From Sulfitobacter sp. JL08 (lineage in GTDB: Bacteria > Pseudomonadota > Alphaproteobacteria > Rhodobacterales > Rhodobacteraceae): DNA of 64,000 bases. Both the position numbers and the translations under genes were made by a program. Of the stretch, positions 1 through 8,443 are shown piece after piece (within the stretch, counting starts at the first letter, position 1; the number at the start of each line of letters is the position of its first letter). The notes under the pieces are model-generated. The model was not told the DNA's origin. It searched no databases and saw nothing but the letters and a program-made list of their open reading frames with translations. Location: the NCBI RefSeq assembly GCF_003352045.1, contig NZ_CP025815.1, forward strand, positions 806,001-870,000, given 5' to 3'.

Positions 1-258
1 AACATCGTACAGAGTTGGCAGACGGGACTTCCACTGAGCTAGGGTGTAACCGTGAGGGCGTTGGACTGACTTCCATACGGTGTCAGCAACATCCCGTCCC
101 TTCTGCTTCCGTGCCAATAGGATCAGATCATCGTATTTGTCAGAAGGACTACGAGCCTTGCTGATCTGTTCGACATGCTCTTTTGAGAGTGGGTGATCTT
201 TTCGGAGAGGGGAGTTCTTGCGATAGATAGCCGTTAGTTCTTGAGCAGCAGCGGACAT
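1..258 (-). CDS. Hypothetical protein, C-terminus beyond the window edge
   Basis: An ATG at 258 opens a minus-strand frame that runs 86 codons without a stop to the left edge, so only the N-terminal part is visible. The product is hydrophilic and basic, starting MSAAAQELTAIYRKNSPL, with a Trp-containing stretch (VWKSVQRPHGYTLAQWKSRL) near the cut. I do not recognise the family. There is no signal peptide or membrane segment. Two promoter-like repeats in the same orientation lie about 220-330 bp upstream, which would give a long leader. The AT-rich surroundings and nearby recombinase remnant suggest plasmid or phage origin, but that is inference. Confidence 0.5.
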   Translation of the reverse strand, partial: MSAAAQELTAIYRKNSPLRKDHPLSKEHVEQISKARSPSDKYDDLILLARKQKGRDVADTVWKSVQRPHGYTLAQWKSRLPTLYDV

Positions 259-470
259 ATTGAGCCAGCCTCCATATCATTCAAAATGTGATGTGAAGTC
301 CGGGCGCTACCCCGGCGCTGACGTTCTCAAGGCTCTACGCCTCCTGCCGTCCTATGCTGACGCCTCGTCCTATGTGCTATCACGACACACAGCGGCAATC
401 CCTCGGTTCGTCACGATTGGTTACGTGATCGCTCATCATCCAGCAGTCGATTACACTGCCCTATGCTAAT

Positions 471-593
471 ACTCTACCACATAACACATGATATGTCAAT
501 AGTGCTGACACATTTACACAAAGGGACAGCATAGTTAATCCCTACAATAATATACTATCACATAACACAGGATATGTCAATAGTGTTGACACA
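471..593 (-). promoter_or_regulatory. Two tandem promoter/operator repeats
   Basis: Two 35-bp direct repeats at 478-512 and 559-593 differ at two positions and start 81 bp apart. Read on the minus strand each carries a TTGACA box (494-499 and 575-580) and, exactly 17 bp away, a -10-like hexamer (TAGAGT at 471-476; TAGTAT at 552-557). Each -35 overlaps a dyad TGTCA-N7-TGACA, as expected for a repressor site. They point towards the leftmost gene. Promoter function and the identity of any regulator are inferred. Confidence 0.5.
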
Positions 594-884
594 GTTTTGA
601 CAATAAATGGAACATACGAACCGTACTCAGACGGAACATACAGGAAAATAAAATATAATAAAAACAATGCAGTAGAGATAATAGTTCTAATCCCTTCGTC
701 TCCGCCACCAACATAACCCATTGTAATTATGTGATAAATTCTCAAAATTCTGTCCGATTTCCCCGCGATTTTGCAGGATTTGAGTCGTGCTGAGACGGGA
801 TTTCTGCTGATTTTCACGGGCATTTGCGTGGTTGTCTCAGTTGGCTGGTTTGGACGGTGGGGTTTGGCGGGGAATTCCCTGTTA
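594..884. other. AT-rich non-coding stretch
   Basis: This stretch of about 290 bp is poor in G+C up to about 760, unlike the rest of the window. Short open frames exist on both strands but show no recognisable domains, no convincing ribosome-binding sites and no coding bias. I see no RNA gene. Confidence 0.4.
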
Positions 885-1066
885 ACAGGGAATTTACAGG
901 GAATTTTTTCGATTTCGGCCTGTTTGAGTGGTTTTGGCGTGAATAAAGCGCTGGCATTACAGTGGGTTAGAAGGAGAATTCCCTAAGATATGGAACAGGG
1001 AATTTTCTGACCCTTAACAGGGACTTTTCGCGGGCGAACAGGGATTTTCAGGGACGGAACAGGGAA
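885..1066. repeat. Degenerate tandem ACAGGGA repeats
   Basis: The word ACAGGGA or ACAGGGAATTT, with small variants, recurs at about 885, 896, 995, 1017, 1038 and 1059, and a matching GGAATTCCCTGTTAACAGGG palindrome sits at the left end. The repeats lie directly beyond the 3' end of the recombinase remnant at 1090. They could be recombinase binding or crossover DNA, or a decayed terminator region; the function is unknown. Confidence 0.5.
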
Positions 1067-1089
1067 CGGGGTTGCAGGGGCGTTCGGGG

Positions 1090-1890
1090 TCAGGATTTTG
1101 CGTCAAACCCGAACAGGACCTCCTGAGCGTTCCAGTCCCGTGGCATGCGCGATCTGATCAGGGTTTCCAGGGTCAGAGATACCGGCTGGGTGCCGTCGAT
1201 GATGGCTTTCTGGATCCGGGGAGCGAGGAAGGCCAGGAGCATGATGCGCGAGACATAGCTGTCGGACTTGTTGGCCTGCATCATGACCTCCCGGATCGAG
1301 GCGCCTGCCTTCATTTGTCTCACCCAGGCATGCGCATTGCGCAGGGCGCGGATCATGGTTTTGTCCGGTACGGGCTGGAAGCTGCCCGCGATAATCTTCA
1401 TCTCCGCCCCGCGTCGCCGGCAATGGAACGGGGCCTTGATGCGCAAAAGGGCGGGAGTGAGTTCATCCACCTGCAGCTCCAGCGCATTCGAAAGCGCCGC
1501 CGCGCACAGCGTGATGCCGAGCCTGTCCTTGCGGATCGTGCCCCTGTCGATCAGAGGTGCCGCCTGGCGTATGCCTTCGCGTTCAATGCGTGCCGCCAGA
1601 CTGTGTGCCCGCGCCGAGGCGTCCTGCACCACCACGACATCCTTCGCAATGATGACCTCGTGTCTCTCGGCTGCGCGTGTCAGGCTGTCCTGAATGGCGC
1701 AGGCCACGGCGGCTTCAAATGCCTTGGCCGGCAATCGCCAGCCTGCAGGGTCCGGCTTTCCCGAGACCAGTCGGTTTGAGACATAGTAGCGATGACGACG
1801 ATTGCCTTTCTTCGTGTGCGACGGTGTCAGGATGTCGCCGGTCTCGTCGCGGAGCTTGCCGAGCAGCGGCGCTTGGACATTCAGGGCATG
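1090..1890 (-). pseudogene. Serine site-specific recombinase, C-terminal remnant
   Basis: The minus-strand frame encodes the back half of a large serine recombinase. It contains the segment ETGDILTPSHTKKGNRRHRY followed by YYVSNRLVSGKPDPAGWRLP, which matches the zinc-ribbon/recombinase C-terminal region, and ends in a helix-turn-helix-like stretch. The N-terminal catalytic resolvase domain with its active-site serine is absent. The open frame continues upstream to 2031, but that part is antisense to the LysR gene and shows no recombinase similarity, so the real remnant ends near 1885. It is truncated and presumably inactive. The tail resembles the small HTH proteins at 27108 and 28741. Confidence 0.65.
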
Positions 1891-2862
1891 TGGGTGGGGG
1901 CCATTCGCTGTTTTGCTCCCGCGCTTGCGCTGATACGCTCGCTGGAAGTGTTCATCGCAGTGGCCGAAACCGGTCAGATGCGGGCCGGTGCAAAACTTCT
2001 TAACCTGACACAACCCGCAGCGTCTCAGCACATCTCGGCACTGGAAAAATCATTTGGCACTATGCTGCTTGACCGCGGAACACGCCCGGCTGGATTGACC
2101 CACGCGGGTGCGCGTTTGCTTGGCAAAGCTCAGAAGATTTTGAATGCAATTTCGGACATGGAAACCGAACTACGCCATATCGGTGAAAAGTCGCTTTCGC
2201 TACTACGTGTCGGACTTCAAGCCTCCATTGCAACGACCTTGACGCCCTCACTGATCGATTTGGCCCAACAGACTTTCGGTGTTGAGGACATCACCCTGTA
2301 CGCCGGGCAAAGCGGCAACCATGAGCATCTCCTGCGGACCAAACGCGCGGATTTGGCGATCACGTCCAACCCATTCCTCGACATGGACGGGTTGGAGCGG
2401 CACCATGTCTTGACCGAAAAGTACCTTCTCGTTTTGCCAGGATCCTACGATGGCCCAACTGACAGCCTAGAAGCCATTCAGGAGAACTTGCCACTTGTCA
2501 GATTCGGCGACACGACAAATGCGGGCCGTCAGATTGCCCAACACTTGCGCCGTCTGAGGTTCGAGCCAAGGAAAGTCATCCTTGCCGATAGGTCCAGTAT
2601 GGTGACATCCTGCGTGTCTGCCGGTCAGGGTTTCAGCATGCTGACACCGACTTTGCTGATCGATGGAATGGTCGAGAATATGAACCTGCAACTGAGAGAA
2701 CTGCCGGTGTCAGGCCTGTCGCGTACTTTGACGGTTGTAGCGCGTAAGGCTGAACTACAGGATCTTCCAAGCGCGTTTGCAGACAGATCGAGCCAAGAAT
2801 TGCTCCACCAGATCAGGGCACAGATGGGTGATATCGCCGAAGCGAATGTGAGTCTTGGCTGA
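1888..2862 (+). CDS. LysR-family regulator, 5' end at a chimaeric junction
   Basis: From about residue 16 this is a typical LysR protein: an N-terminal winged HTH (SLEVFIAVAETGQMRAGAKL, then NLTQPAASQHISALEKSFG) followed by a substrate-binding domain of about 220 residues ending at 2862. Similarity starts almost exactly where the opposing recombinase remnant stops, around 1890-1925. The codons before IRSLEVF are probably not the original start. The frame stays open up to an ATG at 1792, but that upstream part is antisense recombinase sequence. I chose the ATG at 1888 as a minimal start; its ribosome-binding site is poor. The target genes are unknown and expression may have been lost with the original promoter. 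Confidence 0.6.
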   Translation: MWVGAIRCFAPALALIRSLEVFIAVAETGQMRAGAKLLNLTQPAASQHISALEKSFGTMLLDRGTRPAGLTHAGARLLGKAQKILNAISDMETELRHIGEKSLSLLRVGLQASIATTLTPSLIDLAQQTFGVEDITLYAGQSGNHEHLLRTKRADLAITSNPFLDMDGLERHHVLTEKYLLVLPGSYDGPTDSLEAIQENLPLVRFGDTTNAGRQIAQHLRRLRFEPRKVILADRSSMVTSCVSAGQGFSMLTPTLLIDGMVENMNLQLRELPVSGLSRTLTVVARKAELQDLPSAFADRSSQELLHQIRAQMGDIAEANVSLG

Positions 2863-3269
2863 TCGCTGTGTCCGGGCAAAACACCAATCCCGTACATGTA
2901 ATATCTCAGATCGGGAAAAGTGAAGTCCGCAAAGCGGGCTGCGACCGCAGCATGTCGACCAGTGGGTGAACGGCAGGAGTGGGCCGTTCGTGAGGTGGTC
3001 AACGGCAGCAATGCGCGGTTCGCGCTTGTTCATGCAAGACGCAGCATCGGTCAATATGGGCTCAAGGCAGTCTTTCGCCGCGGAACGTACTAATGTCGGC
3101 AGAGCGGACGAAGTACCAATTCGCGGCGTTGGCAGAAGGTGCTGGTCCGAGGCCATTCCTTGGCGTCTATGTGCCACGAACAGTTTCGGTGTCGCAAACG
3201 GAAGGCTAATGCAACAGCCTTAAAGCTAGCAATGAGGCAGAAATGTCTTATGGAGACTGAATTACTGCC
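2863..3269. other. Intergenic, decayed dispersed repeats
   Basis: No credible gene. Words such as GGTGAACGGCAGGAGTGGGCC and AAGTCCGCAAAGCGGGCTGCG belong to the degenerate intergenic repeat family seen throughout the window (GCAG/GGCC/TTCGC words). Confidence 0.4.
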
Positions 3270-4178
3270 ATGAACCAATCGTCACTCGGCACTGACGGGC
3301 ATCGGTTCGGTGTCCTGTTTGTCTTTGCTGCTGGTGTGCTTTGGTCGACCGTCGGGCTTGGAATACGGCTGATCGAAGACGCGGTTGTGTGGCAGATATT
3401 ACTTTACCGTTCGGCCAGCTTGTCACTTCTGCTTTATGTGTTCATTCGCATGCGGTCTGGTGAAAGCCCCCTTGCCCAGATCCGCCGCACCGGTTTTCCA
3501 GCGGTGATCGCGGGGCTGTCGCTGGTGGCTGCCTATTCCGGCGGGATTTATGCGATTCAAGCGACATCCGTGGCAAATGCCATGCTGCTTTTTGCTACTG
3601 CGCCTTTTATGGCGGCAGTTCTGGGATGGATTGTTCTGCGTGAACCTGTACGCCCTGCCACCTGGGTGGCGATCACCGTTGCCATTGCCGGTATCGCGAT
3701 CATGGTCGCAGATAAATCCGGAGGCGTCGCCCTGAAAGGCAGCCTTGCGGCGTTGGGGTCCGCCTTTGGATTTGCGGTCTTCACTGTGGCGCTGCGGTGG
3801 GGGAAATCGGGTGAAATGCTGCCGTCGGTGTTTCTGTCCGGATTGTTCGGCATCATCGTGACGTCCGGCATATGCCTATTTTTGGAATTGTCCCTAGTGT
3901 TGTCGGTCCGAGATGGCGGCATTGCAATGGGCATGGGGGTGTTTCAGGTCGGCGCAGGGTTGATCCTGTATACACTGGGGTCTCGCAGCCTTCCTGCAGC
4001 GGAACTTGCGCTGTTGTCACTGGCTGAGGTTCTGCTTGGCCCGTTATGGGTCTGGTTGTTCATCGGCGAAACCGCCACGCTAAACACACTGACAGGCGGC
4101 GCAGTTTTACTTGCGGCGATCGCCGGAAACGCTCTGTCAGGCAAGCGACGTAGGCCGCCGCCGATCACGTTACCTTAG
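3270..4178 (+). CDS. DMT-superfamily EamA transporter
   Basis: This 302-residue protein has about ten hydrophobic segments in two five-helix EamA repeats and a short basic C-terminus (SGKRRRPPPITLP). GVLWSTVGLGIRL near the start and GPLWVWLFIGE late in the protein are typical EamA positions. It is probably an inner-membrane metabolite exporter; the substrate cannot be read from sequence. It appears monocistronic, more than 400 bp from the upstream LysR gene. The ATG at 3270 has a GGAG about 15 nt upstream. A second, unrelated EamA gene lies 0.5 kb downstream on the other strand. Confidence 0.85.
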   Translation: MNQSSLGTDGHRFGVLFVFAAGVLWSTVGLGIRLIEDAVVWQILLYRSASLSLLLYVFIRMRSGESPLAQIRRTGFPAVIAGLSLVAAYSGGIYAIQATSVANAMLLFATAPFMAAVLGWIVLREPVRPATWVAITVAIAGIAIMVADKSGGVALKGSLAALGSAFGFAVFTVALRWGKSGEMLPSVFLSGLFGIIVTSGICLFLELSLVLSVRDGGIAMGMGVFQVGAGLILYTLGSRSLPAAELALLSLAEVLLGPLWVWLFIGETATLNTLTGGAVLLAAIAGNALSGKRRRPPPITLP

Positions 4179-4326
4179 GGGATTGGGAACAACCTATTCC
4201 TGATGGATCTGCCGTGGGTCGGTGCTTTGCATCAGTGATCAGATCCACTTGCGCGTGATGATTGTTGCACTTGGGGTTCCGCTGTATGTGTTGCTATTGC
4301 GCAGCTTTAGCCAAAAGGACGTCTAG

Positions 4327-4527
4327 CTACCCTTCGCGTTCCAGTTTTTTTCGCGCAAGTTTTCGGGCGCGGCGGATTGCTTCGCCTTTTTCCCGCAGCC
4401 TTTTCTCGGAAGGTTTTTCGAAGTGTTCCTTCAGCTTCATTTCGCGGAATACACCTTCGCGTTGTAGTTTCTTCTTCAACACCCGAAGAGCTTGATCAAC
4501 ATTGTTGTCGCGAACACTTACTTGCAT
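4327..4527 (-). CDS. rpsU: 30S ribosomal protein S21
   Basis: The 66-residue product begins [20 protein letters not shown] and ends in a very basic [15 protein letters not shown] tail, which is diagnostic for bacterial bS21. The frame is open 9 codons further upstream, but the conserved family start is the ATG at 4527, with GGAAAGG upstream. S21 binds near the 3' end of 16S rRNA and aids initiation. It is normally chromosomal, but many alphaproteobacteria keep more than one copy, so this does not prove the replicon is the chromosome. Confidence 0.95.
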   Translation of the reverse strand: MQVSVRDNNVDQALRVLKKKLQREGVFREMKLKEHFEKPSEKRLREKGEAIRRARKLARKKLEREG

Positions 4528-4716
4528 GTGGTTTTCAAACCTTTCCAGAAACAACTTATTGAGATTTGCACGAGCCTGTCAGTTGTCAAGGTAATTTTTG
4601 TATATGCAACTGAACGTTGGAAAAACGGTGTTCTTCCTAATTCTGGTTTTCGACCGTTGAGCCGCGTTTTCAGCAGTATCTTCGCTCACCCAGTATCAGC
4701 CGAGGCTGCTGGCAGA

Positions 4717-5778
4717 TTAAGGTAACTTCTTGTCAAACTCATCCAGTTCCATGGCCTCAGCATCCAACGCGTCCGCCAATACCACAGAAGGCGCGCCTGG
4801 GGTAAAAACCGTCTGAGCCGTGGGCGGGTTGTCGTCTGCGGAGCGATTGACCCGAAGCTCACGATAGGCTGTGTACATGCCGCTCACTATGATCAGTACC
4901 ATGCCAATGAAGGTCGTATGGGGTGGGACTTCCCCCCACAGCAGGTATGCGAGGATGGCTGCCAACGGCAGGTAACTATAGTCGAATGGTGCGATCACAC
5001 TCGCGCTGGCGATTTGATATGCGCGCGAGACCAGTGTATAGGCCACCGTTCCGATTGCACCCAGAAAAGCCAGCATGGCGATGCCCTCGACATTTGGCAT
5101 CGGCCAACTCATGCGCAGATGGTTTAGTTCTGGCGAGACCACAACCATTTGCGTTACCACAAATCCCATCGGAACGATTACAAAACCCGAGAACGAGATC
5201 GTGTATAGCCCGATGACGAGCGATGTGTCCTGCTCTCCGATCTTTCGCACAATGATTTGGCTGATTGCATAGGTAAGTGCGCAAAAAAGCGGAAGAGCCG
5301 AAATCCAGCCAAAATTTCCGCCTGTGGGGTTCATCGCGATGACAACGCCCGCAAACCCTACCAGCAGCGCGGCAATGCGGTGCATTCCAACCTTCTCCTG
5401 CAGAAACAGCGCTGCCAAAGTCGCAGTCATCAGGGGTGCGGCGAAGAACAGCGTCGTGACCTCGGCAAGGCCCATAAAAGGGAAGGCGGCATAGAACATC
5501 GCGAAGCCTGAAGCAAAGAGCATGGCACGTGCTAGATACCAAGGCCAAAGAGGGGTCAAAATACGATGCGGCGCACCTAGCCACAGGACGAGCGGCAGCA
5601 AGGTCATCAAAGCGACGATGGAGCGGCTGAAGATCAGCATCCACACCGGGTAATGTGTCAACATACCCTTCATTAGAACGTCCTGCCCGACAAACAGCAC
5701 CATGCCCGTTAGCACACAGGTGATCCCTTGGAGAGTGCGGGACAGCGACGGTGCGTGTGTATAAGTTGAGGCAGTCAT
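4717..5778 (-). CDS. DMT-superfamily EamA transporter
   Basis: This product of about 353 residues has ten predicted membrane helices in two EamA repeats and an acidic, Pro-rich cytoplasmic tail of about 55 residues (VNRSADDNPPTAQ onward) ending DEFDKKLP. It resembles inner-membrane carboxylate/amino-acid or S-adenosylmethionine-type DMT carriers; the substrate is undetermined. The frame can be extended 13 codons to a GTG at 5817, but the ATG at 5778 (MTASTYTHAPSL) gives the usual short N-terminus. Single gene, convergent with nothing close by. Confidence 0.8.
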   Translation of the reverse strand: MTASTYTHAPSLSRTLQGITCVLTGMVLFVGQDVLMKGMLTHYPVWMLIFSRSIVALMTLLPLVLWLGAPHRILTPLWPWYLARAMLFASGFAMFYAAFPFMGLAEVTTLFFAAPLMTATLAALFLQEKVGMHRIAALLVGFAGVVIAMNPTGGNFGWISALPLFCALTYAISQIIVRKIGEQDTSLVIGLYTISFSGFVIVPMGFVVTQMVVVSPELNHLRMSWPMPNVEGIAMLAFLGAIGTVAYTLVSRAYQIASASVIAPFDYSYLPLAAILAYLLWGEVPPHTTFIGMVLIIVSGMYTAYRELRVNRSADDNPPTAQTVFTPGAPSVVLADALDAEAMELDEFDKKLP

Positions 5779-5879
5779 GACAGTAGACTGCTTATTCCAA
5801 GATGAGCATCCCGCCACGAAGCGACCGGAATGTCGGTTTCAATCAATAATCCAGATCAAAGGCCAGTTTGTCCCACAAC

Positions 5880-6168
5880 TCGGTCATAGCCTCTGTCGAG
5901 TTTGCTGCGGATTGCACCAACGGCCGCTTTTCTTTCTGCGGCGCAATTGATGGTTTCGCTCAACTGAGTTGCTGCATCTGCGAGCATCGGTGCCGGACCA
6001 TGTCTGCATTGGGCTCGATGCAGTCATTCGACTGTTTTTCTCTGATGACCGGTTCGTCGCGTTAAGCAGCCGTTCACAACCGGAAATTCGAAGTTTTGGT
6101 TCTAAACGACTGCTTTCACCAGGACCGGACGTTCGCTGCGGTTGCGACGTATGTCTCACATGCGGGAC
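5880..6168 (+). repeat. Intergenic repeat, copy 1
   Basis: The block 6007-6168 recurs base for base at 12770-12931 (162 bp). The preceding part, about 5920-6006, recurs at about 92 percent identity at 11320-11407. At the second location the two parts are separated by a complete IS1111-type element. The block is itself made of the TTCGCTGCGGTTGCGAC and CCGTTCACAACCGGAAATTC-type words of the dispersed intergenic repeats. Confidence 0.85.
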
Positions 6169-6203
6169 AAAGCACCATTTCGCTGCTGCTGCGCCAAGGT
6201 CTG

Positions 6204-7151
6204 CTATTGCTGCGTACGGGACGCAGATGACTTTGTATAAGAAGCAGTTTCTCCGAATTGCTTTTTGTAAGCGCGTGCAAAACTCTCCGGGTTGTCAAAG
6301 CCGCATTGTGAGCCAACTTCGCTAATCCGGTAGTTCGCATTCAGCAAAAGGTTTCGTGCCTGAGACAGGCGGAGAAAACGGAAGTAGGCCGAAGGCGTCA
6401 TTTTGAGGTGCCGCTTGAATAGGCGTTCGAGCGTCCATTGCGGGACGCTCAATTGCGAGCTGAGGGTCGAGATGCTCAATGGGTCGCTGAGGTTTGCCAA
6501 CATCAGATCAACCGCACGACCGAGTGTGCGATCCAACTGGACTAGGGACGTTTCCGCGAGCATTCTCTGTTGCGGCCCGTCATATTCGGTTGGTCGGTAG
6601 GTCAGGATTTCCGCGACCCTTTTCGCAAGCTCTCGCCCCGAGAACCGCGCAATGAGGGCGAGGGTCATGTCAAAGGTTGCGACGCCACCGGCGCTGGAGC
6701 AACGATTGTCGGACAGATCAAACATCCGGTCCACGAACATCTGATCCGCATAGGTTTCTTTGTAGCTTCGCAATGCTTCAAAGTGGACCGCCGCCGGGTT
6801 TTGGGTCAGTAAGCCCGCCTCGGCAAAGATCATTGCACCAGTATCCACGCAGCCCATGAGGGTCCCGGCCCGCGCCCTACGTCTGAGCCATCCCAGAAAC
6901 GGCTTCGTCAGTGCGCTTTCGGGGGTGTAGGACGACAGCAGCAACACGATATCATCGCGGGCTTCGTCCAGATGACCTGTCGGCACGTCGATACCGCTTG
7001 AGCTTCTGACAACACCTCCCGATGCGGACAAGATGCGACAATGCCATGCCGGTTGGGCCAGTTCGCGATTGGCCACGCGCAAGGGTTCTGTGACCAGCGT
7101 CAGCGACAGGATCGGGAAGTGATTCGTCAGGACGATTACGACATTTGGCAC
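6204..7151 (-). CDS. GlxA-type AraC-family transcriptional regulator
   Basis: The 315-residue product has an N-terminal DJ-1/PfpI-like domain (about residues 1-180) and a C-terminal AraC double helix-turn-helix (about 215-305). The second recognition region is ISEVGSQCGFDNPESFARAYKKQF, typical of the GlxA subfamily. GTG at 7151 is the start, preceded by a strong GGAGG. It is divergent from the oxygenase-aldolase pair, and proteins of this architecture (for example CdhR for carnitine catabolism) commonly activate adjacent amine/betaine genes. Control of 7253-9208 is therefore a reasonable inference. Confidence 0.85.
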   Translation of the reverse strand: MPNVVIVLTNHFPILSLTLVTEPLRVANRELAQPAWHCRILSASGGVVRSSSGIDVPTGHLDEARDDIVLLLSSYTPESALTKPFLGWLRRRARAGTLMGCVDTGAMIFAEAGLLTQNPAAVHFEALRSYKETYADQMFVDRMFDLSDNRCSSAGGVATFDMTLALIARFSGRELAKRVAEILTYRPTEYDGPQQRMLAETSLVQLDRTLGRAVDLMLANLSDPLSISTLSSQLSVPQWTLERLFKRHLKMTPSAYFRFLRLSQARNLLLNANYRISEVGSQCGFDNPESFARAYKKQFGETASYTKSSASRTQQ

Positions 7152-7252
7152 GGCTCGCCTCCACTATTTGCAGAAATGCGTCAAGCAATCGCTGATATTT
7201 GTCAAGTTGTTTGAGCGTCTACGTTGTATGCCGGAGAAAGGAGGATCGCACG
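7152..7252. promoter_or_regulatory. Divergent control region
   Basis: This is the 101-bp gap between the AraC regulator and the oxygenase. It holds two GTCAAG words (GCGTCAAGCAA and TTGTCAAGTTG) about 25 bp apart that could be half-sites for the regulator, and the AAAGGAGG ribosome-binding site for the gene at 7253. The site assignment is inference. Confidence 0.35.
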
Positions 7253-8428
7253 ATGACAGCTTTACCGATAACGCCCGACTTCGATGTTTGGCCCGTAGAT
7301 CATCAGGTTCAAAGTCTCGACGTGTCGTCCGAGGCATTGACAATCACGTGGTCAGACGGCCGGAAAAGCGCGCATCACGCATTGCTGCTGCGCGAAAATA
7401 GCCCTGATCCCGTGACGACACACCCCAAAGCACGTGAAATGGCGATTGGACCGGAGGAGCTTGCGGAAGACCTTTGTCTCACGGGTGCCGAACTTCGGGC
7501 CTCTGGTGCCATCAGCGTTACCTTCTCTGATGGTCTTACCTCCGAATACCACCCCGGCTGGCTCCGCGGAACGGCCTGGTTCGGTGATGATACACCTGAA
7601 CCCTTGGTTCTTTGGACCGCCGCCGAGCAACCCGAACCCCCGACCTTCAACGGGCCTGCCGCCTTGGATGATCCGGCAGTCTTTCTTGACTGGCTTGAAG
7701 CGCTGCACGTCTACGGCGTTGCGCGTTTGCGCGGTTTGCCACAGCAGGACGGGCTTCTGGAACAGATCGTGACCCGGATCGGCCCCGTTAGGGAAAGCAA
7801 TTTTGGTCGGCAATACGTGCTCGAGATCAAGGACGATCCGGACAGCCAAGCCTATACCTCAGGCGCTTTGCTTCAGCACATCGACCTGCCCACGCGCGAA
7901 CTGCCGTTCGGCCTCCAATTCCTCTACATGCGTGAAAATACCACGACTGGCGGCGAAGGCCTTTATGTGGATGCCTATCGCGTGGCCGAGGACATGCGCA
8001 CTGCGCAACCAGAGCACTTCCATTCGCTTATCACCGACGTCTGGGAATATAACAACCGCGCCAAGACCTCGGATTATCGCGGGCGCGGTCCCGTCGTTGA
8101 AACCGATGCCACCGGCGCGATCACTGGGGTGCGCTATAACACGTTCCTTCGCGCTCCGATGAAGGCCCCTCTGGAGGTCCAGGCGCGGGCTTACAAAGCC
8201 TATCGCGCCTTTTCCGAGCGCGCGCAAAGCCCAGAATACCAAATGAAGTTCCGTTATGAAGCAGGCGATCTACTGGCTTTTGACAACCGCCGCGCCCTGC
8301 ATGGGCGCGCAGGCTACGATGCCAAGGGCGGCGCGCGCTTCATCGAAGGCATTTATGCAGATCGTGACGATCTGCATTCCCGCATCCGCACCCTCAAACG
8401 CCAATTCCGCGCCGACAGCGTAAGCTAG
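7253..8428 (+). CDS. TauD/TfdA-type dioxygenase, gamma-butyrobetaine hydroxylase-like
   Basis: This 391-residue enzyme has an N-terminal GBBH-like domain (about 15-110, including EYHPGWLRGT) followed by a 2-oxoglutarate/Fe(II) oxygenase fold. The metal triad is visible as H209-x-D211 (LLQHIDLPTREL) and H350 (RRALHGRAGYD), with R362 as the likely 2-oxoglutarate contact. The expected reaction is hydroxylation of a trimethylamino acid or similar substrate. In the N-terminal domain the usual zinc-binding cysteine cluster after LRxN is replaced by LLLRENSPDP, so this subgroup may not bind zinc. The ATG at 7253 has an excellent AAAGGAGG; a longer frame from 7199 lacks one. It is followed after 15 bp by the aldolase gene. 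Confidence 0.85.
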   Translation: MTALPITPDFDVWPVDHQVQSLDVSSEALTITWSDGRKSAHHALLLRENSPDPVTTHPKAREMAIGPEELAEDLCLTGAELRASGAISVTFSDGLTSEYHPGWLRGTAWFGDDTPEPLVLWTAAEQPEPPTFNGPAALDDPAVFLDWLEALHVYGVARLRGLPQQDGLLEQIVTRIGPVRESNFGRQYVLEIKDDPDSQAYTSGALLQHIDLPTRELPFGLQFLYMRENTTTGGEGLYVDAYRVAEDMRTAQPEHFHSLITDVWEYNNRAKTSDYRGRGPVVETDATGAITGVRYNTFLRAPMKAPLEVQARAYKAYRAFSERAQSPEYQMKFRYEAGDLLAFDNRRALHGRAGYDAKGGARFIEGIYADRDDLHSRIRTLKRQFRADSVS

Positions 8429-8443
8429 ATAAGGACCGCAATC

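Noticed and set aside
542-986. Two overlapping open frames (542-823 minus, 771-986 plus) as small genes
   Set aside because: No ribosome-binding site, no known domain, and the second runs into the ACAGGGA repeat array, whose words explain its frame.
1072-1779. Long plus-strand frame opposite the recombinase remnant
   Set aside because: Antisense shadow: the minus strand shows clear recombinase sequence, the plus strand only His/Arg-rich noise.
4976-5644. 222-codon minus-strand frame inside the EamA gene
   Set aside because: Shifted frame of an evident membrane protein; composition Cys/Arg-rich with no family.
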